From an uncultured Bacteroidales bacterium (GTDB lineage: Bacteria; Bacteroidota; Bacteroidia; Bacteroidales; UBA932): a stretch of 64,000 bases of DNA. The stretch is taken from the NCBI GenBank assembly GCA_944326235.1, contig CALVDH010000001.1:95574-159573 (forward strand), read 5' to 3'. Every line of letters starts with the position of its first letter. The stretch's first letter is position 1. Positions 50,903-60,120 of this stretch are shown piece by piece. The notes beneath the pieces were generated by a model. It worked only from the letters and a program-made list of their open reading frames with translations. It made no database searches and was not told where the DNA came from. A program made the position numbers and the translations under genes.

Positions 50903-52999
50903 TTACGCCTGTGAATGCGCATTCTTTTTATTGATATCGATAATGTTGTCTGCCAGTGAGGCCGCCTCCTGCTCGTGGGAGATGAGTATGACTGTGATGC
51001 CTTTCTCCTTGAGTGTCAGGATGGTCTCCGTGAGTCTTGTACGGCTGTCGCTGTCCAGGTGTGTGGCGGCCTCGTCCAGTATGAGTACTTTCGGCCTGCG
51101 GTACAGGGCTCTGGCCAGCGCTACCTTCTGCCTCTCTCCGCCGGAGAGCCGGCCGGCGTGTTCTCCTGTGTGGGCCAGCAGGCCTCCGGGCAGGGACTCC
51201 AGAGTGGGAGCCAGGCCCGCGATGGCACAGGCCGCCGTCACTTCCCGGATGTCGTAGCCGCTGTCGCCCATGACTATATTGTCGAGTATGGTGCCGTCGA
51301 AGATGTCCGGTTTCTGGGGCACGATGCTGATGTGCCTCCTCCATCTGTCCGGAGGTATGTTCCGGATGTCGGTCCCGCCGACGGTGATCCGTCCCTCCTG
51401 GGGCGTGTATCCCCGCATCAGAAGGGCCGCGAGGGTGCTCTTGCCGCTGCCGTTGGCTCCGCGGATGAGATGTACCTTTCCCGGCTCAATGTCGAAGGAC
51501 AGACCGTCCAGCAGTTTCATCCGTCCCGGGAAGGAGAAGCCCAGCCCGCGCACTTCTATCCTGTCGGCCGCGGAAGGGGTGAAGTCCAGGGTCTCTCCAC
51601 CGGTTTCGTCATCCATGTCCAGGATGTCGAATATCCTTTCTGCCGATATCCTGGCCTCGGTAATCTCCCTGCTGCTCTCGATGAGCATGACAATGGGGGA
51701 GGTGAGCAGGGTTGCGAAGGAGAAGAACGAGACCAGCTCGCCCACCGTGAGCTCGGAGCGCAGGACGAAGAAGGCGCCTGCCGTAAGGGTGACCGTGTGG
51801 ACCAGCCGGCTGACCGTATCGGAAGAGGAGGCCATCGCTGAGGTGAACACGCCTCCGCGGTACATGGCGTCCGCAGTCCGGAAATATTTCCGGCCGATCT
51901 GCCGGACGGCCTCCCGGGAGGCGCCGAAGTATTTGACGGCCCGGACGGAGGACAGCCATTCGATATTGGTCTGCTCAAATGAGGCGTTGGCCTCGATGAT
52001 CCTGCGGTTGAGCCTTCGGTTCACCCTGTCGGATATGCGGTACAGTAGGATGAATACTGGAATGAAGCTCAAGGTGATGAGGGTAAGCTTCCAGTAGAAT
52101 GTCATGAGTATGGCAGTGGCCAGCAGTAGGGTGAGGACGCTGACGGCCATGATCAGCAGCCGTCCGGTGATGAAGGAGCGTATCCTGTAGGCGTCCGATA
52201 CCCTGGAGTTCAGTTCTCCGCTGCTCATGGAGTCGAAGAATGATACCGGCAGGGAGAACAGTTTCCCGAAATAGCTCATGATCAGCCGGCAGTCTATCTG
52301 AAGGCTGGTCCTTACCAGCAGGACCGAGCGCATGTAGGATACCAGCCAGGTGAGGCCGGCCAGGCAGAGCATGGCGGCTCCTATGGCGGCGAGGGCGCCC
52401 CTGTCTCCGGACGGTATGATGTCGTCGATGATCCTCTGCAGGAAGAGGGAGGTGCTGAGGGTGGCGGCGATGAAGGCGGCCGAGCCTGCCAGAACCATCG
52501 CCAGCTCCTTCCTATAATAGAGCAGAATCTCCCTGAACCGGGCCAGGACCGGGGTCCTTCGGTCGCCTTTCTGAAAGGACGGGGAGGGGGCGAGGGCTAC
52601 TATGAATCCGCTCCACTCCTCTTCCAGGTCGGCCGGGCTCATCCTGTGAATCTCTCCGTCCTCGGGGTCCATGACCGTCGCCGTGCTGTCGTCAAGGGCA
52701 TAGAGGACCACATAGTGCAGCCATCCGTTCTTTTTCCTGAGGTGCAGGATCACCGGCTTGACGGCTTCCTGCAGGTCCGTTATGTGCTTTTCCTTGGCAC
52801 GCAGCCCCGCTGCGTCCATTCCCAGTCTGCCGCAGGCGTCTATGATGCCCTGCAGGCTGGTGCCGTCCGGGCCTGTGCCGCATGCTTCCCTGATGCGGAG
52901 CAGCGGCAGCCTCAGCCCGTAGTGTGCGCATACCGAGGCGACGCATGCGGCGGCGCAGTCGGTATTGTCATGTTGTCTGACTTTGATCTCCTTCTTCAT
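50903..52999 (-). CDS. Peptidase-containing ABC transporter (C39 domain, PCAT)
   Basis: Cleaves double-glycine leaders and exports the mature peptide. The 698-residue protein has three parts. The N-terminal C39 cysteine peptidase (1 to about 140) shows oxyanion Gln9, catalytic Cys15 in NTDCAAACVAS, His95 in WLHYVVL and Asp111 in MDPEDG. A six-helix ABC transmembrane domain follows (about 160-440). The ATPase domain has Walker A RGANGSGKST, signature LSGGERQKVALARAL and Walker B VLILDEAATHLD. The catalytic triad is intact, so it should be active. Two peptide genes lie directly downstream; a 48-residue membrane peptide gene lies upstream. Confidence 0.95.
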   Translation of the reverse strand: MKKEIKVRQHDNTDCAAACVASVCAHYGLRLPLLRIREACGTGPDGTSLQGIIDACGRLGMDAAGLRAKEKHITDLQEAVKPVILHLRKKNGWLHYVVLYALDDSTATVMDPEDGEIHRMSPADLEEEWSGFIVALAPSPSFQKGDRRTPVLARFREILLYYRKELAMVLAGSAAFIAATLSTSLFLQRIIDDIIPSGDRGALAAIGAAMLCLAGLTWLVSYMRSVLLVRTSLQIDCRLIMSYFGKLFSLPVSFFDSMSSGELNSRVSDAYRIRSFITGRLLIMAVSVLTLLLATAILMTFYWKLTLITLSFIPVFILLYRISDRVNRRLNRRIIEANASFEQTNIEWLSSVRAVKYFGASREAVRQIGRKYFRTADAMYRGGVFTSAMASSSDTVSRLVHTVTLTAGAFFVLRSELTVGELVSFFSFATLLTSPIVMLIESSREITEARISAERIFDILDMDDETGGETLDFTPSAADRIEVRGLGFSFPGRMKLLDGLSFDIEPGKVHLIRGANGSGKSTLAALLMRGYTPQEGRITVGGTDIRNIPPDRWRRHISIVPQKPDIFDGTILDNIVMGDSGYDIREVTAACAIAGLAPTLESLPGGLLAHTGEHAGRLSGGERQKVALARALYRRPKVLILDEAATHLDSDSRTRLTETILTLKEKGITVILISHEQEAASLADNIIDINKKNAHSQA

Positions 53000-53036
53000 G
53001 GCCTTCCCCTCCAGAATGTTGATCGCAGGTTATACC

Positions 53037-53183
53037 TTAGAATACTGGAAGCAGAGGCAGCGCCGACAGCAGCAGAACGGCTGTGACGGCTGCGATGTAC
53101 CACAGAAATCTTCCCCCGGCCATAGGCGGCAGCATGGTGTCCGCGGAGAGGCCGGCTTTCTCCTTAAAGCTCATTTCTTCCAT
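53037..53183 (-). CDS. Small membrane peptide heading the export operon
   Basis: A 48-codon gene. It encodes a charged N-terminus (MEEMSFKEKAGLSADTML), PPMAGGR, and one membrane span of about 20 residues (FLWYIAAVTAVLLLSALPL). A Gly-Gly pair is present, but the spacing of hydrophobic residues before it does not fit a C39 leader as well as in peptides A and B. It precedes the transporter by 37 bases on the same strand. Immunity protein, transporter accessory or a third peptide are all possible. Confidence 0.6.
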   Translation of the reverse strand: MEEMSFKEKAGLSADTMLPPMAGGRFLWYIAAVTAVLLLSALPLLPVF

Positions 53184-53210
53184 ATCCGTGTGTAGTTAAA
53201 GTTTCCGCTA

Positions 53211-53218
53211 CAAAGTAA
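53211..53218 (-). promoter_or_regulatory. Near-match promoter box of the export operon
   Basis: TTACTTTG on the minus strand differs from TAnnTTTG at one position; 27 bases before ATG 53183. Confidence 0.35.
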
Positions 53219-53286
53219 AGAAAAAATTTTCAATACTTCAAGCAAAACTTTAAATAAATTTCAAAAAATATGTAGAAATAATCGTT

Positions 53287-53784
53287 TTAGGAGTTGAAAA
53301 GTTGCTTTAAATAAGGGAATAGCGCGTCAGTGATGGAAGAGATGATCTGCACGCCCTTGGACTTGGCCATCTGCTCGGGGGAGATAAGGGTGAACCAGGT
53401 CGTGTTCACATACTCTATGACGGAGATGACGACTCCTATGAGCAGGACGACGGCGGAGACCGAGAGCAGGACGCCGAGGAGACGGTTGATCCAGCCGAGG
53501 GTGGTGATCTTGATGACCTTCTCGAGAAGGCGGCTCAGCAGGACTACGCAGAGGCAGACCACGACTATGATGACGATGAACGAAAGCACCTTCACTACGT
53601 TCTCGGAGAGGGTGGGTGCCACGCGGTGGAGCCAGCCCGAGAGCATGGCCGAGAACCTGCCTGCCAGGAATATACCGAGAATGAGGCCCACGATGCCGCC
53701 GAGCTGCCGCATCAGGCCGTCCTTGATGCCCTTGAACACCGCCAGGGCCAGGAGTACGAGAATGATGATATCTATAACTGTCAT
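53287..53784 (-). CDS. cvpA: CvpA family membrane protein
   Basis: A 165-residue protein with four membrane spans (about 5-20, 27-45, 66-88, 103-126) and the CvpA-family start DIIILVLLALAVFKGIKDGLMRQLGGIVGLILG. In E. coli CvpA was found through colicin V production but is now known mainly as a general envelope protein. Divergent from ileS, and separated from the peptide operon by an AT-rich gap of about 100 bases. It has its own near-match -7 box (TATCTTCG) just before its ATG, so it is not obviously part of the peptide system. Confidence 0.85.
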   Translation of the reverse strand: MTVIDIIILVLLALAVFKGIKDGLMRQLGGIVGLILGIFLAGRFSAMLSGWLHRVAPTLSENVVKVLSFIVIIVVVCLCVVLLSRLLEKVIKITTLGWINRLLGVLLSVSAVVLLIGVVISVIEYVNTTWFTLISPEQMAKSKGVQIISSITDALFPYLKQLFNS

Positions 53785-53811
53785 GACATGCGAAGATAGG
53801 AATATTTTCCC

Positions 53812-53819
53812 TATCTTTG
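53812..53819 (+). promoter_or_regulatory. -7 promoter box of the ileS operon
   Basis: TATCTTTG, 20 bases before the ileS ATG at 53840. On the other strand, 53791-53798 gives TATCTTCG, a near match for cvpA. Confidence 0.6.
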
Positions 53820-53839
53820 CCCATTAAAATTCAGAATAT

Positions 53840-56800
53840 ATGTTCAAAGAGTATAAAGGACTGGACCTGACAGGTCTCTCCGCCGAGGTGCTGGAGAGCT
53901 GGAAGAAGCAGGATGTGTTTCACAAGACGTTGGAAATGAGGGAGGGTGCTCCCGAGTATGTGTTCTTCGAGGGACCTCCCTCGGCCAACGGCATGCCGGG
54001 CATACACCATGTGATGGCCCGCTCCATCAAGGACGTGATCTGCCGCTACAAGACTCAGTCCGGCTACCACGTGAGCCGCAAGGCCGGATGGGACACCCAC
54101 GGTCTGCCCGTGGAGCTGGGAGTGGAGAAGGCCCTGGGCATCACCAAGGACGACATCGGAAAGAAGATATCCGTGGCGGAGTACAACTCCATCTGCCGCC
54201 GCGAGGTCATGAAATATACCAGGGAGTGGGTCAACCTGACCGAGCGCATCGGCTACTGGGTGGACACCGAGAACCCCTACATCACCTACGACAACCGCTA
54301 CATCGAGACCCTCTGGTACCTCCTGAAGGAGATATATAAGAAGGGTCTGCTGTACAAGGGCTACTCCATCCAGCCCTATTCGCCTGCCGCAGGCACCGGC
54401 CTGAGCACCCATGAGCTCAACCAGCCCGGCTGCTACCGCGACGTGAAGGACACCACGGCCGTAGCCCAGTTCAAGGTCATCCGCGACGAGGCTTCCGAGC
54501 CTTTCTTCCAGAAAGCCGGAGGGGATTCCCTCTATTTCATCGCCTGGACCACCACCCCCTGGACCCTGCCCTCGAACACCGCCCTCTGCGTAGGCCCCGG
54601 CATCGAGTACGTCCTGGTGCGCTCCTCGAACCCCTACACCGGTCTTCCCGGAGTGTACATTGTCGCAAAGGCATTGGTCCATGACCATTTCGGAGGAAAG
54701 ATACCTTTCGAGGTGCTCGAAGGCTCCTACAAGGGCACTGACCTGGTGGGCATGCACTACGAGCAGCTGATTCCCTGGGTGCGTCCCGACGAGGGCGCTT
54801 TCCGCGTGATTCCCGGCGACTACGTGACCACGGACGAGGGCACCACCGGTATTGTCCACATTGCCCCGACCTTCGGAGCCGACGACGCCAAGGTGGCCCG
54901 CCAGAGCGGAGTGCCCGCCCTGATGGTGCGAGACGCCGCCGGAGTGATGCAGGCCCTGGTGGACCGCACCGGCAGGATGTACCGGATAGAGGATCTCGAC
55001 CCGGAATTTGTCCGCGAGAGGGTGGATGTGGAGCTGTACGGGGAGTATTCCGGCCGCTATGTGAAGAATGCCTACGACCCTGAGGCCACCCCCGAGACCC
55101 CGACCATCGACGTGGACATCTGCGTGATGCTCAAGGGCCAGAACAAGGCCTTCAAGATAGAGAAGCACGTACACTCCTATCCCCACTGCTGGAGGACCGA
55201 CAAGCCCGTGCTGTACTACCCCCTCGACTCTTGGTTCATCCGCACCACCGCCGTGCAGGATCAGATGATCGAGCTGAACAAGACCATAACATGGAAGCCC
55301 GCGTCGACCGGAGCCGGCCGCTTCGGCAAGTGGCTGGAGAACCTGCAGGACTGGAATCTCTCCCGCAGCCGCTACTGGGGTACACCGTTGCCCGTATGGA
55401 GGACAGAGGACGGGGCCGAGGAGAAGTGCATCGGCTCGGTGGCAGAGCTTTACGCCGAGATCGACAAGGCTGTGGCCGCCGGCGTCATGAAGGAGAACCC
55501 GCTGGCAGCGGCAGGATTCGTCCCCGGGGACTATTCCAAGGACAATTACGAGCGCATCGACCTGCACAGGCCGTATGTGGATGAGATATACCTCGTCTCG
55601 GACAAGGGACGGAAGATGGTGCGCGAGACCGACCTGATCGACGTGTGGTTCGACTCGGGCTCGATGCCATACGCCCAGGAGGGGCTGCAGGCGCTCGGCT
55701 CTCCTAAGTTCGGACAGACCGCCGACTTCATCGCCGAGGGAGTGGACCAGACCCGCGGATGGTTCTTCACCCTGCACGCCATCCATACGATGATCAGCGG
55801 CAGCACGGCATTCAGGACCGTGATATCCAACGGACTGGTGCTCGACAAGGACGGCAACAAGATGAGCAAGCGTCTGGGCAATGCCGTGGATCCATTCAAG
55901 GCACTTGATAATTACGGACCCGACGCCCTGCGCTGGTACATGCTCACCAACTCCCAGCCCTGGGACAACCTCAAGTTCGACGAGGCGGGAGTGGACGAGG
56001 TGCGCCGCAAGTTCTTCGGTACCTTATATAATACCTACTCGTTCTTCGCCCTCTATGCCAACGTGGACGGATTCGGCACTAAGCCTGAGCACCTGCAGAA
56101 GCAGATACCCGTAGCTGAGCGTCCGGAGATTGACCGCTGGCTGATGTCCCTGCTCAATACCCTGATCAAGAACGTCAAGGAGTGCTACGAGGGCTACGAT
56201 ATCACCGGTGCCGGCCGTCTGATTCAGGACTTCGTCTGCGACAACCTCAGCAACTGGTACGTGCGCCTGAACCGCAAGCGTTTCTGGGGAGGTCAGATGA
56301 ATGACGACAAGCTGGCAGCCTACCAGACCCTGTACTCGGCCCTCGAGACAGTGGCCGTGCTCGCGGCTCCCATCGCGCCTTTCTATATGGACCGCCTCTT
56401 CTGCGACCTGAACAGCGCTACCGGGGCTCACGACGTGATATCCGTACACATGATGCCCATGCCCGGGAGCGACCCTGCCTGCGTGGATACTGACTTAGAG
56501 GAGCGCATGGCCTTAGCTCAGAAGTCCTCCTCGATGGTGCTCGCACTGCGCCGCAAGGTCAATATAAAGGTGCGTCAGCCCCTGGCCCAGATGATCATCC
56601 CCGTCCTCGACCCTAAGATCGAGGAGCAGTTCGAGAAGGTGCGCAACTTAGTGCTCAGCGAAGTCAATGTCAAGGAGGTGGTCTACATCAAGGATACGAC
56701 CGGCCTCATCACCAAGAAGATAAAACCCAACTTCAAGACCCTCGGCAAGCGTTACGGCAAGCAGATGAAGGAGATAGCCGCCGCGTTCGGGACTCTGTCC

Positions 56801-57247
56801 CAGCAGGAGATCGCTGCCGTGGAGCTCGCCGGCATGCAGGAGGAGGTCTATACCCTCCGTCTGCCCTCCGGGGACGTGGAGCTGCAGCCCGCTGACTATG
56901 AGGTGTCCTCCGAGGACATGCCCGGAAGGCTCGTGGCTACTGAGGGCAAGCTGACCATCGCCCTCGATATCACCGTCACTCCGGAGCTCCGCAATGAGGG
57001 AGTGGCCCGCGAGCTGATCAACAGGATACAGAACCTCCGCAAGGACAGCGGATTCGAGGTTACGGACAGGATCGTGGCCCGCATCCAGAGACTGCCCGAG
57101 GTGGAGGAGGCCATAGCCGGATTCAAGGACTATATCGCTTCCCAGACCCTCGCCCGCGAGATCATCCTGGAGGATGCCGTCTCCGGTGGAGTGGAGGTAG
57201 AATGGCTGGAAGACAATAAGATAACCCTTAAGCTCGAGAGAATATGA
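53840..57247 (+). CDS. ileS: Isoleucyl-tRNA synthetase
   Basis: Charges tRNA-Ile. The 1135-residue class Ia enzyme has the first nucleotide-binding motif as SANGMPGIHHVMAR (HIGH-type GIHH), the editing domain with TTTPWTLPSNTALCVGPG, the DVWFDSGSM segment, the second motif as KMSKRLGNAVDP (KMSKR instead of KMSKS) and the anticodon-binding domain. The long form, without the C-terminal zinc finger of the E. coli type, is typical of Bacteroidota and eukaryote-like IleRS. It heads a seven-gene unit to 62161. Confidence 0.97.
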   Translation: MFKEYKGLDLTGLSAEVLESWKKQDVFHKTLEMREGAPEYVFFEGPPSANGMPGIHHVMARSIKDVICRYKTQSGYHVSRKAGWDTHGLPVELGVEKALGITKDDIGKKISVAEYNSICRREVMKYTREWVNLTERIGYWVDTENPYITYDNRYIETLWYLLKEIYKKGLLYKGYSIQPYSPAAGTGLSTHELNQPGCYRDVKDTTAVAQFKVIRDEASEPFFQKAGGDSLYFIAWTTTPWTLPSNTALCVGPGIEYVLVRSSNPYTGLPGVYIVAKALVHDHFGGKIPFEVLEGSYKGTDLVGMHYEQLIPWVRPDEGAFRVIPGDYVTTDEGTTGIVHIAPTFGADDAKVARQSGVPALMVRDAAGVMQALVDRTGRMYRIEDLDPEFVRERVDVELYGEYSGRYVKNAYDPEATPETPTIDVDICVMLKGQNKAFKIEKHVHSYPHCWRTDKPVLYYPLDSWFIRTTAVQDQMIELNKTITWKPASTGAGRFGKWLENLQDWNLSRSRYWGTPLPVWRTEDGAEEKCIGSVAELYAEIDKAVAAGVMKENPLAAAGFVPGDYSKDNYERIDLHRPYVDEIYLVSDKGRKMVRETDLIDVWFDSGSMPYAQEGLQALGSPKFGQTADFIAEGVDQTRGWFFTLHAIHTMISGSTAFRTVISNGLVLDKDGNKMSKRLGNAVDPFKALDNYGPDALRWYMLTNSQPWDNLKFDEAGVDEVRRKFFGTLYNTYSFFALYANVDGFGTKPEHLQKQIPVAERPEIDRWLMSLLNTLIKNVKECYEGYDITGAGRLIQDFVCDNLSNWYVRLNRKRFWGGQMNDDKLAAYQTLYSALETVAVLAAPIAPFYMDRLFCDLNSATGAHDVISVHMMPMPGSDPACVDTDLEERMALAQKSSSMVLALRRKVNIKVRQPLAQMIIPVLDPKIEEQFEKVRNLVLSEVNVKEVVYIKDTTGLITKKIKPNFKTLGKRYGKQMKEIAAAFGTLSQQEIAAVELAGMQEEVYTLRLPSGDVELQPADYEVSSEDMPGRLVATEGKLTIALDITVTPELRNEGVARELINRIQNLRKDSGFEVTDRIVARIQRLPEVEEAIAGFKDYIASQTLAREIILEDAVSGGVEVEWLEDNKITLKLERI

Positions 57248-57714
57248 ACCGAGACGAACTGATGCTCAGGGCAGTGGCCCTCGCCGAACGCAACGCCGCC
57301 TCCGTGACGGGCGGACCCTTCGGGGCCGTCATCGTCAAGGACGGGAAGGTGGTCGCAGAGGCCTCCAACACAGTCACGGTCGACAACGATCCGACGGCCC
57401 ATGCCGAGGTCAATGCGATACGGAAGGCCTGTGCCGCCCTGGGGACCTTCGATCTCTCCGGCTGCGAGCTTTACACCAGCTGCGAGCCCTGCCCGATGTG
57501 CCTCGCCGCCTGCTATTGGGCCCATATCGACAGGGTGTACTACGCTGCGGACCGGGAGGATGCCGCCGCGGCAGGATTCGACGACAGCGACATCTACAGG
57601 GAGGTCGCTCTGCCCGTGGACGGACGGAAGATACCGTTTGTCCACATCATGGAGAAGGAGGGGCTCCGTCCCTTCATGCTCTGGGCCTCGAATGATAGGA
57701 AAGTGGAATATTGA
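57244..57714 (+). CDS. guaD: Guanine deaminase (cytidine deaminase superfamily)
   Basis: A 156-residue deaminase overlapping the end of ileS by four bases (ATGA). Zinc ligands and catalytic Glu are HAEVNAI and PCPMCLAAC. Length, ending and GFDDSDIYREVALP fit B. subtilis GuaD-type guanine deaminases more than tRNA adenosine deaminase TadA, though a related substrate remains possible. Confidence 0.88.
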   Translation: MNRDELMLRAVALAERNAASVTGGPFGAVIVKDGKVVAEASNTVTVDNDPTAHAEVNAIRKACAALGTFDLSGCELYTSCEPCPMCLAACYWAHIDRVYYAADREDAAAAGFDDSDIYREVALPVDGRKIPFVHIMEKEGLRPFMLWASNDRKVEY

Positions 57715-57738
57715 CAAAACACATAAAATTTTCAACTT

Positions 57739-58152
57739 ATGGACGACAACATGGATAACAGGAATGAAGTACTCGAGAAGGTACGCTACAGCGATGAAGA
57801 GCTGCAGGAATTCAAGGAAATCATTCTGAAGAAGCTGGAAAAGGCCCGCGATGACTATGAGCAGCTCCGCTCGGCCATCACCCACAACACCAGCAACGAC
57901 ACTGAGGACACTTCGCCGACATTCAAGGTCCTCGAGGAGGGAGCATCCGCCCTGTCCAAGGAAGAGTCGGGACAGCTGGCCCAGAGGCAGCTTAAGTTCA
58001 TCAACTCCTTAGAGGCCGCTTTAGTCAGAATCGAGAACAAGACTTACGGAATCTGCCGTGAGACCGGCAAGCTGATCCCCAAGGAGAGGCTCAAGCTCGT
58101 TCCTCACGCAACCCTCAGCATAGAGGCCAAACTTAACTCCAAGAAGAAGTGA
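57739..58152 (+). CDS. TraR/DksA-like regulator
   Basis: A 137-residue Bacteroidota DksA-like protein: a helical coiled-coil N-terminal half with acidic tip and the C-terminal zinc-finger region reduced to YGICRETGKLIPKERL. Only one of the four zinc Cys is present, as in other members of this phylum, so metal binding is not expected. Likely binds the secondary channel of RNA polymerase. Preceded by guaD and overlapping lspA. Confidence 0.87.
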   Translation: MDDNMDNRNEVLEKVRYSDEELQEFKEIILKKLEKARDDYEQLRSAITHNTSNDTEDTSPTFKVLEEGASALSKEESGQLAQRQLKFINSLEAALVRIENKTYGICRETGKLIPKERLKLVPHATLSIEAKLNSKKK

Positions 58153-58790
58153 AGCACCTCTCCCGCGGTAAGAAAACAGCCTTCATCGTCATTCTTGCTG
58201 TAGCGCTGCTGGTCTTCGATCAGGTCACCAAGGTCCTGGTCAAGACCGGCATGCACATAGGGGAGTCCATCCCTGTCTTCGGGGAATGGTTCCAGATTCT
58301 CTTCATCGAGAACGAGGGCATGGCATTCGGCATGGCGTTCGGCGGGGAAGTCGGGAAATACGTCCTGACCTCCCTGCGGATCGTCCTCTCGGTCCTGCTG
58401 TTCTTCTATGTGCGGCATCTGCTGCTCAGGAAGGACGCTCCGCTCGGAGTGCTGCTCGGCCTGACGGCCATCATGGTCGGGGCCATAGGCAATGTGGTGG
58501 ACTGCATGTTCTACGGACTGATATTCGAGCCGTCGACCTACACTCACGTGGCGTCGGCCGTGCCTTTCGGAGAGGGATACGGAACGTTCGGCCTGGGCAA
58601 GGTGGTGGACATGCTCTATTTTCCGATAATCAACACCACGTGGCCGGACTGGGTGCCCGGCAAGGGAGGGGAACCGCTGATTTTCTTCCGGCCCATCTTC
58701 AACGTGGCTGACTCCTGCATCACTGTCGGAGCGCTGTACCTGCTGATCTTCAAGTGGAAGTATTTTCAGGTGCACGAGCTCTCCAAGTGA
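58149..58790 (+). CDS. lspA: Lipoprotein signal peptidase
   Basis: Cleaves the signal peptide of prolipoproteins in the inner membrane. A 213-residue protein with four spans and the two catalytic aspartates in GNVVDCMFYG and FNVADSCITVG. It is longer than E. coli LspA by an extracytoplasmic insertion between helices 3 and 4, as in other Bacteroidota. The GTG start at 58149 overlaps the DksA-like stop (GTGA). The C10 protease and cysteine-less TlpA lipoproteins of this window are among its expected substrates. Confidence 0.93.
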   Translation: MKHLSRGKKTAFIVILAVALLVFDQVTKVLVKTGMHIGESIPVFGEWFQILFIENEGMAFGMAFGGEVGKYVLTSLRIVLSVLLFFYVRHLLLRKDAPLGVLLGLTAIMVGAIGNVVDCMFYGLIFEPSTYTHVASAVPFGEGYGTFGLGKVVDMLYFPIINTTWPDWVPGKGGEPLIFFRPIFNVADSCITVGALYLLIFKWKYFQVHELSK

Positions 58791-60085
58791 TGTTCCCGCT
58801 GTTCTATATCATAGTATCCCTGCTGGTTGTGCTGCCGGATGTGTATATCCGGTGGGTGTGTCTGCGGGGGATGGACTTAGGCTGGTGGAACCTGCTGTTC
58901 TGGGCTCCGCTGGCTTTTTTCGTGTTCCTGCTGGTGATGTATTTTGCCGGCGGGCCGCAGCCCTTTGTGTTCAAGGGGATGGTGTCCGCGATACTGTGCA
59001 TCACCGTACCGAAGCTGCTGTTCTGCATCGTCTCGATAATCGGAAGGGCGGCGGGCTATATCGCCTGGGACTCAGGCGGGTCGGAAGTGCTGCGCGGGGC
59101 TCTGACGGGCGGCTTCGATGTGGCGGGGATCGTGCTCGCGGGCTGTTTCTTAGTGTCGGCGGTCTACGGCCTGACCTACGGGCCGAAACGCTTGGAGGTG
59201 CGGGAGGAGACCCTGACCTTCGAGGACCTTCCGGCTTCCTTCGATGGATACCGGATAGTGCATCTGTCGGACCTGCATGCCCGTTCGTATGCTGCGCCGG
59301 GGCTGGTGGAGAAATTAGTCGCTACGGTCAATGATATAGATGCGGACCTGATAGCATTTACCGGGGACTTAGTCAATTCCTCCCCGGAGGAGCTGGATCC
59401 GCGGATGACCGCGGCCCTGTCCTCCCTGCGGGCCCGGGACGGGGTGTACTCCGTGGTGGGCAATCACGACTACTGCGAGTACCATGACTATGCCGCGGCC
59501 GACGGGGCGGCCCGCGCCTTCGCCGAGGTGGTCCGCCGCGAGCGGGCGATGGGGTGGAGGGTGCTGATGGATTCTTCGGCGGTGATTACCCGGCCGGCTG
59601 TTTCGGACAATGGTGAGCCGGAGCGCAGGCAGGACAGCATCTATGTGATAGGGGTGGAGCACTGCGGCAAGCCGCCTTTCGGCAGCAGGGGAGACCTGCA
59701 GAGGGCCCTTTACGGAGTGCCGCCGGTGTTTTTCTCGGCGGATTCCGCTGCTGTCGGTCTTGCCGGTTCTGATACCGTGCGTTCTTCCTCGCCCTTTAAG
59801 ATTCTCCTGAGCCATGACCCGAGCCATTGGCGCTTAGAAGTCCTGCGGAACTCCGATATTCAGCTGACCCTTTCCGGCCATACCCACGCCATGCAGTTCC
59901 GCATCGGGCGTTTCTCCCCCTCCCGCTGGATGTACCGCGAGTGGTACGGGGTGTACCGGGAGCCGGCGGCGGACTCTACAGGAGCCCGCGTCCTCAACGT
60001 GTCCGCAGGCATCGGCGGGTCCTTCCCCTTCCGCATCGGTGCCTGGCCGGAGGTCGTAGTCATTACCCTCCGCCGTCCGGGATAA
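58790..60085 (+). CDS. Membrane-anchored metallophosphoesterase
   Basis: A 431-residue protein: four to five N-terminal membrane helices (to about residue 130), then a calcineurin-like phosphoesterase domain with all metal-binding motifs: HLSDLHARS, FTGDLV, VVGNHDYC, LLSHDPSHW and SGHTHAMQF. This is the YkuE-like class; YkuE acts on UDP-sugars or lipid A precursors, but the substrate here is unknown. Starts at ATG 58790, overlapping the lspA stop. Confidence 0.88.
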   Translation: MFPLFYIIVSLLVVLPDVYIRWVCLRGMDLGWWNLLFWAPLAFFVFLLVMYFAGGPQPFVFKGMVSAILCITVPKLLFCIVSIIGRAAGYIAWDSGGSEVLRGALTGGFDVAGIVLAGCFLVSAVYGLTYGPKRLEVREETLTFEDLPASFDGYRIVHLSDLHARSYAAPGLVEKLVATVNDIDADLIAFTGDLVNSSPEELDPRMTAALSSLRARDGVYSVVGNHDYCEYHDYAAADGAARAFAEVVRRERAMGWRVLMDSSAVITRPAVSDNGEPERRQDSIYVIGVEHCGKPPFGSRGDLQRALYGVPPVFFSADSAAVGLAGSDTVRSSSPFKILLSHDPSHWRLEVLRNSDIQLTLSGHTHAMQFRIGRFSPSRWMYREWYGVYREPAADSTGARVLNVSAGIGGSFPFRIGAWPEVVVITLRRPG

Positions 60086-60120
60086 AACCATTTTTACGTT
60101 GACATGATATTCCCTTTATT

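Noticed and set aside
53287..53784. cvpA as part of the bacteriocin system
   Set aside because: The name is historical. The gene has its own promoter-like box, an AT-rich gap separates it from the peptide operon, and CvpA is widespread without bacteriocins.
53831..55786. 651-codon antisense frame opposite ileS
   Set aside because: Same reason: ileS motifs fix the true strand.
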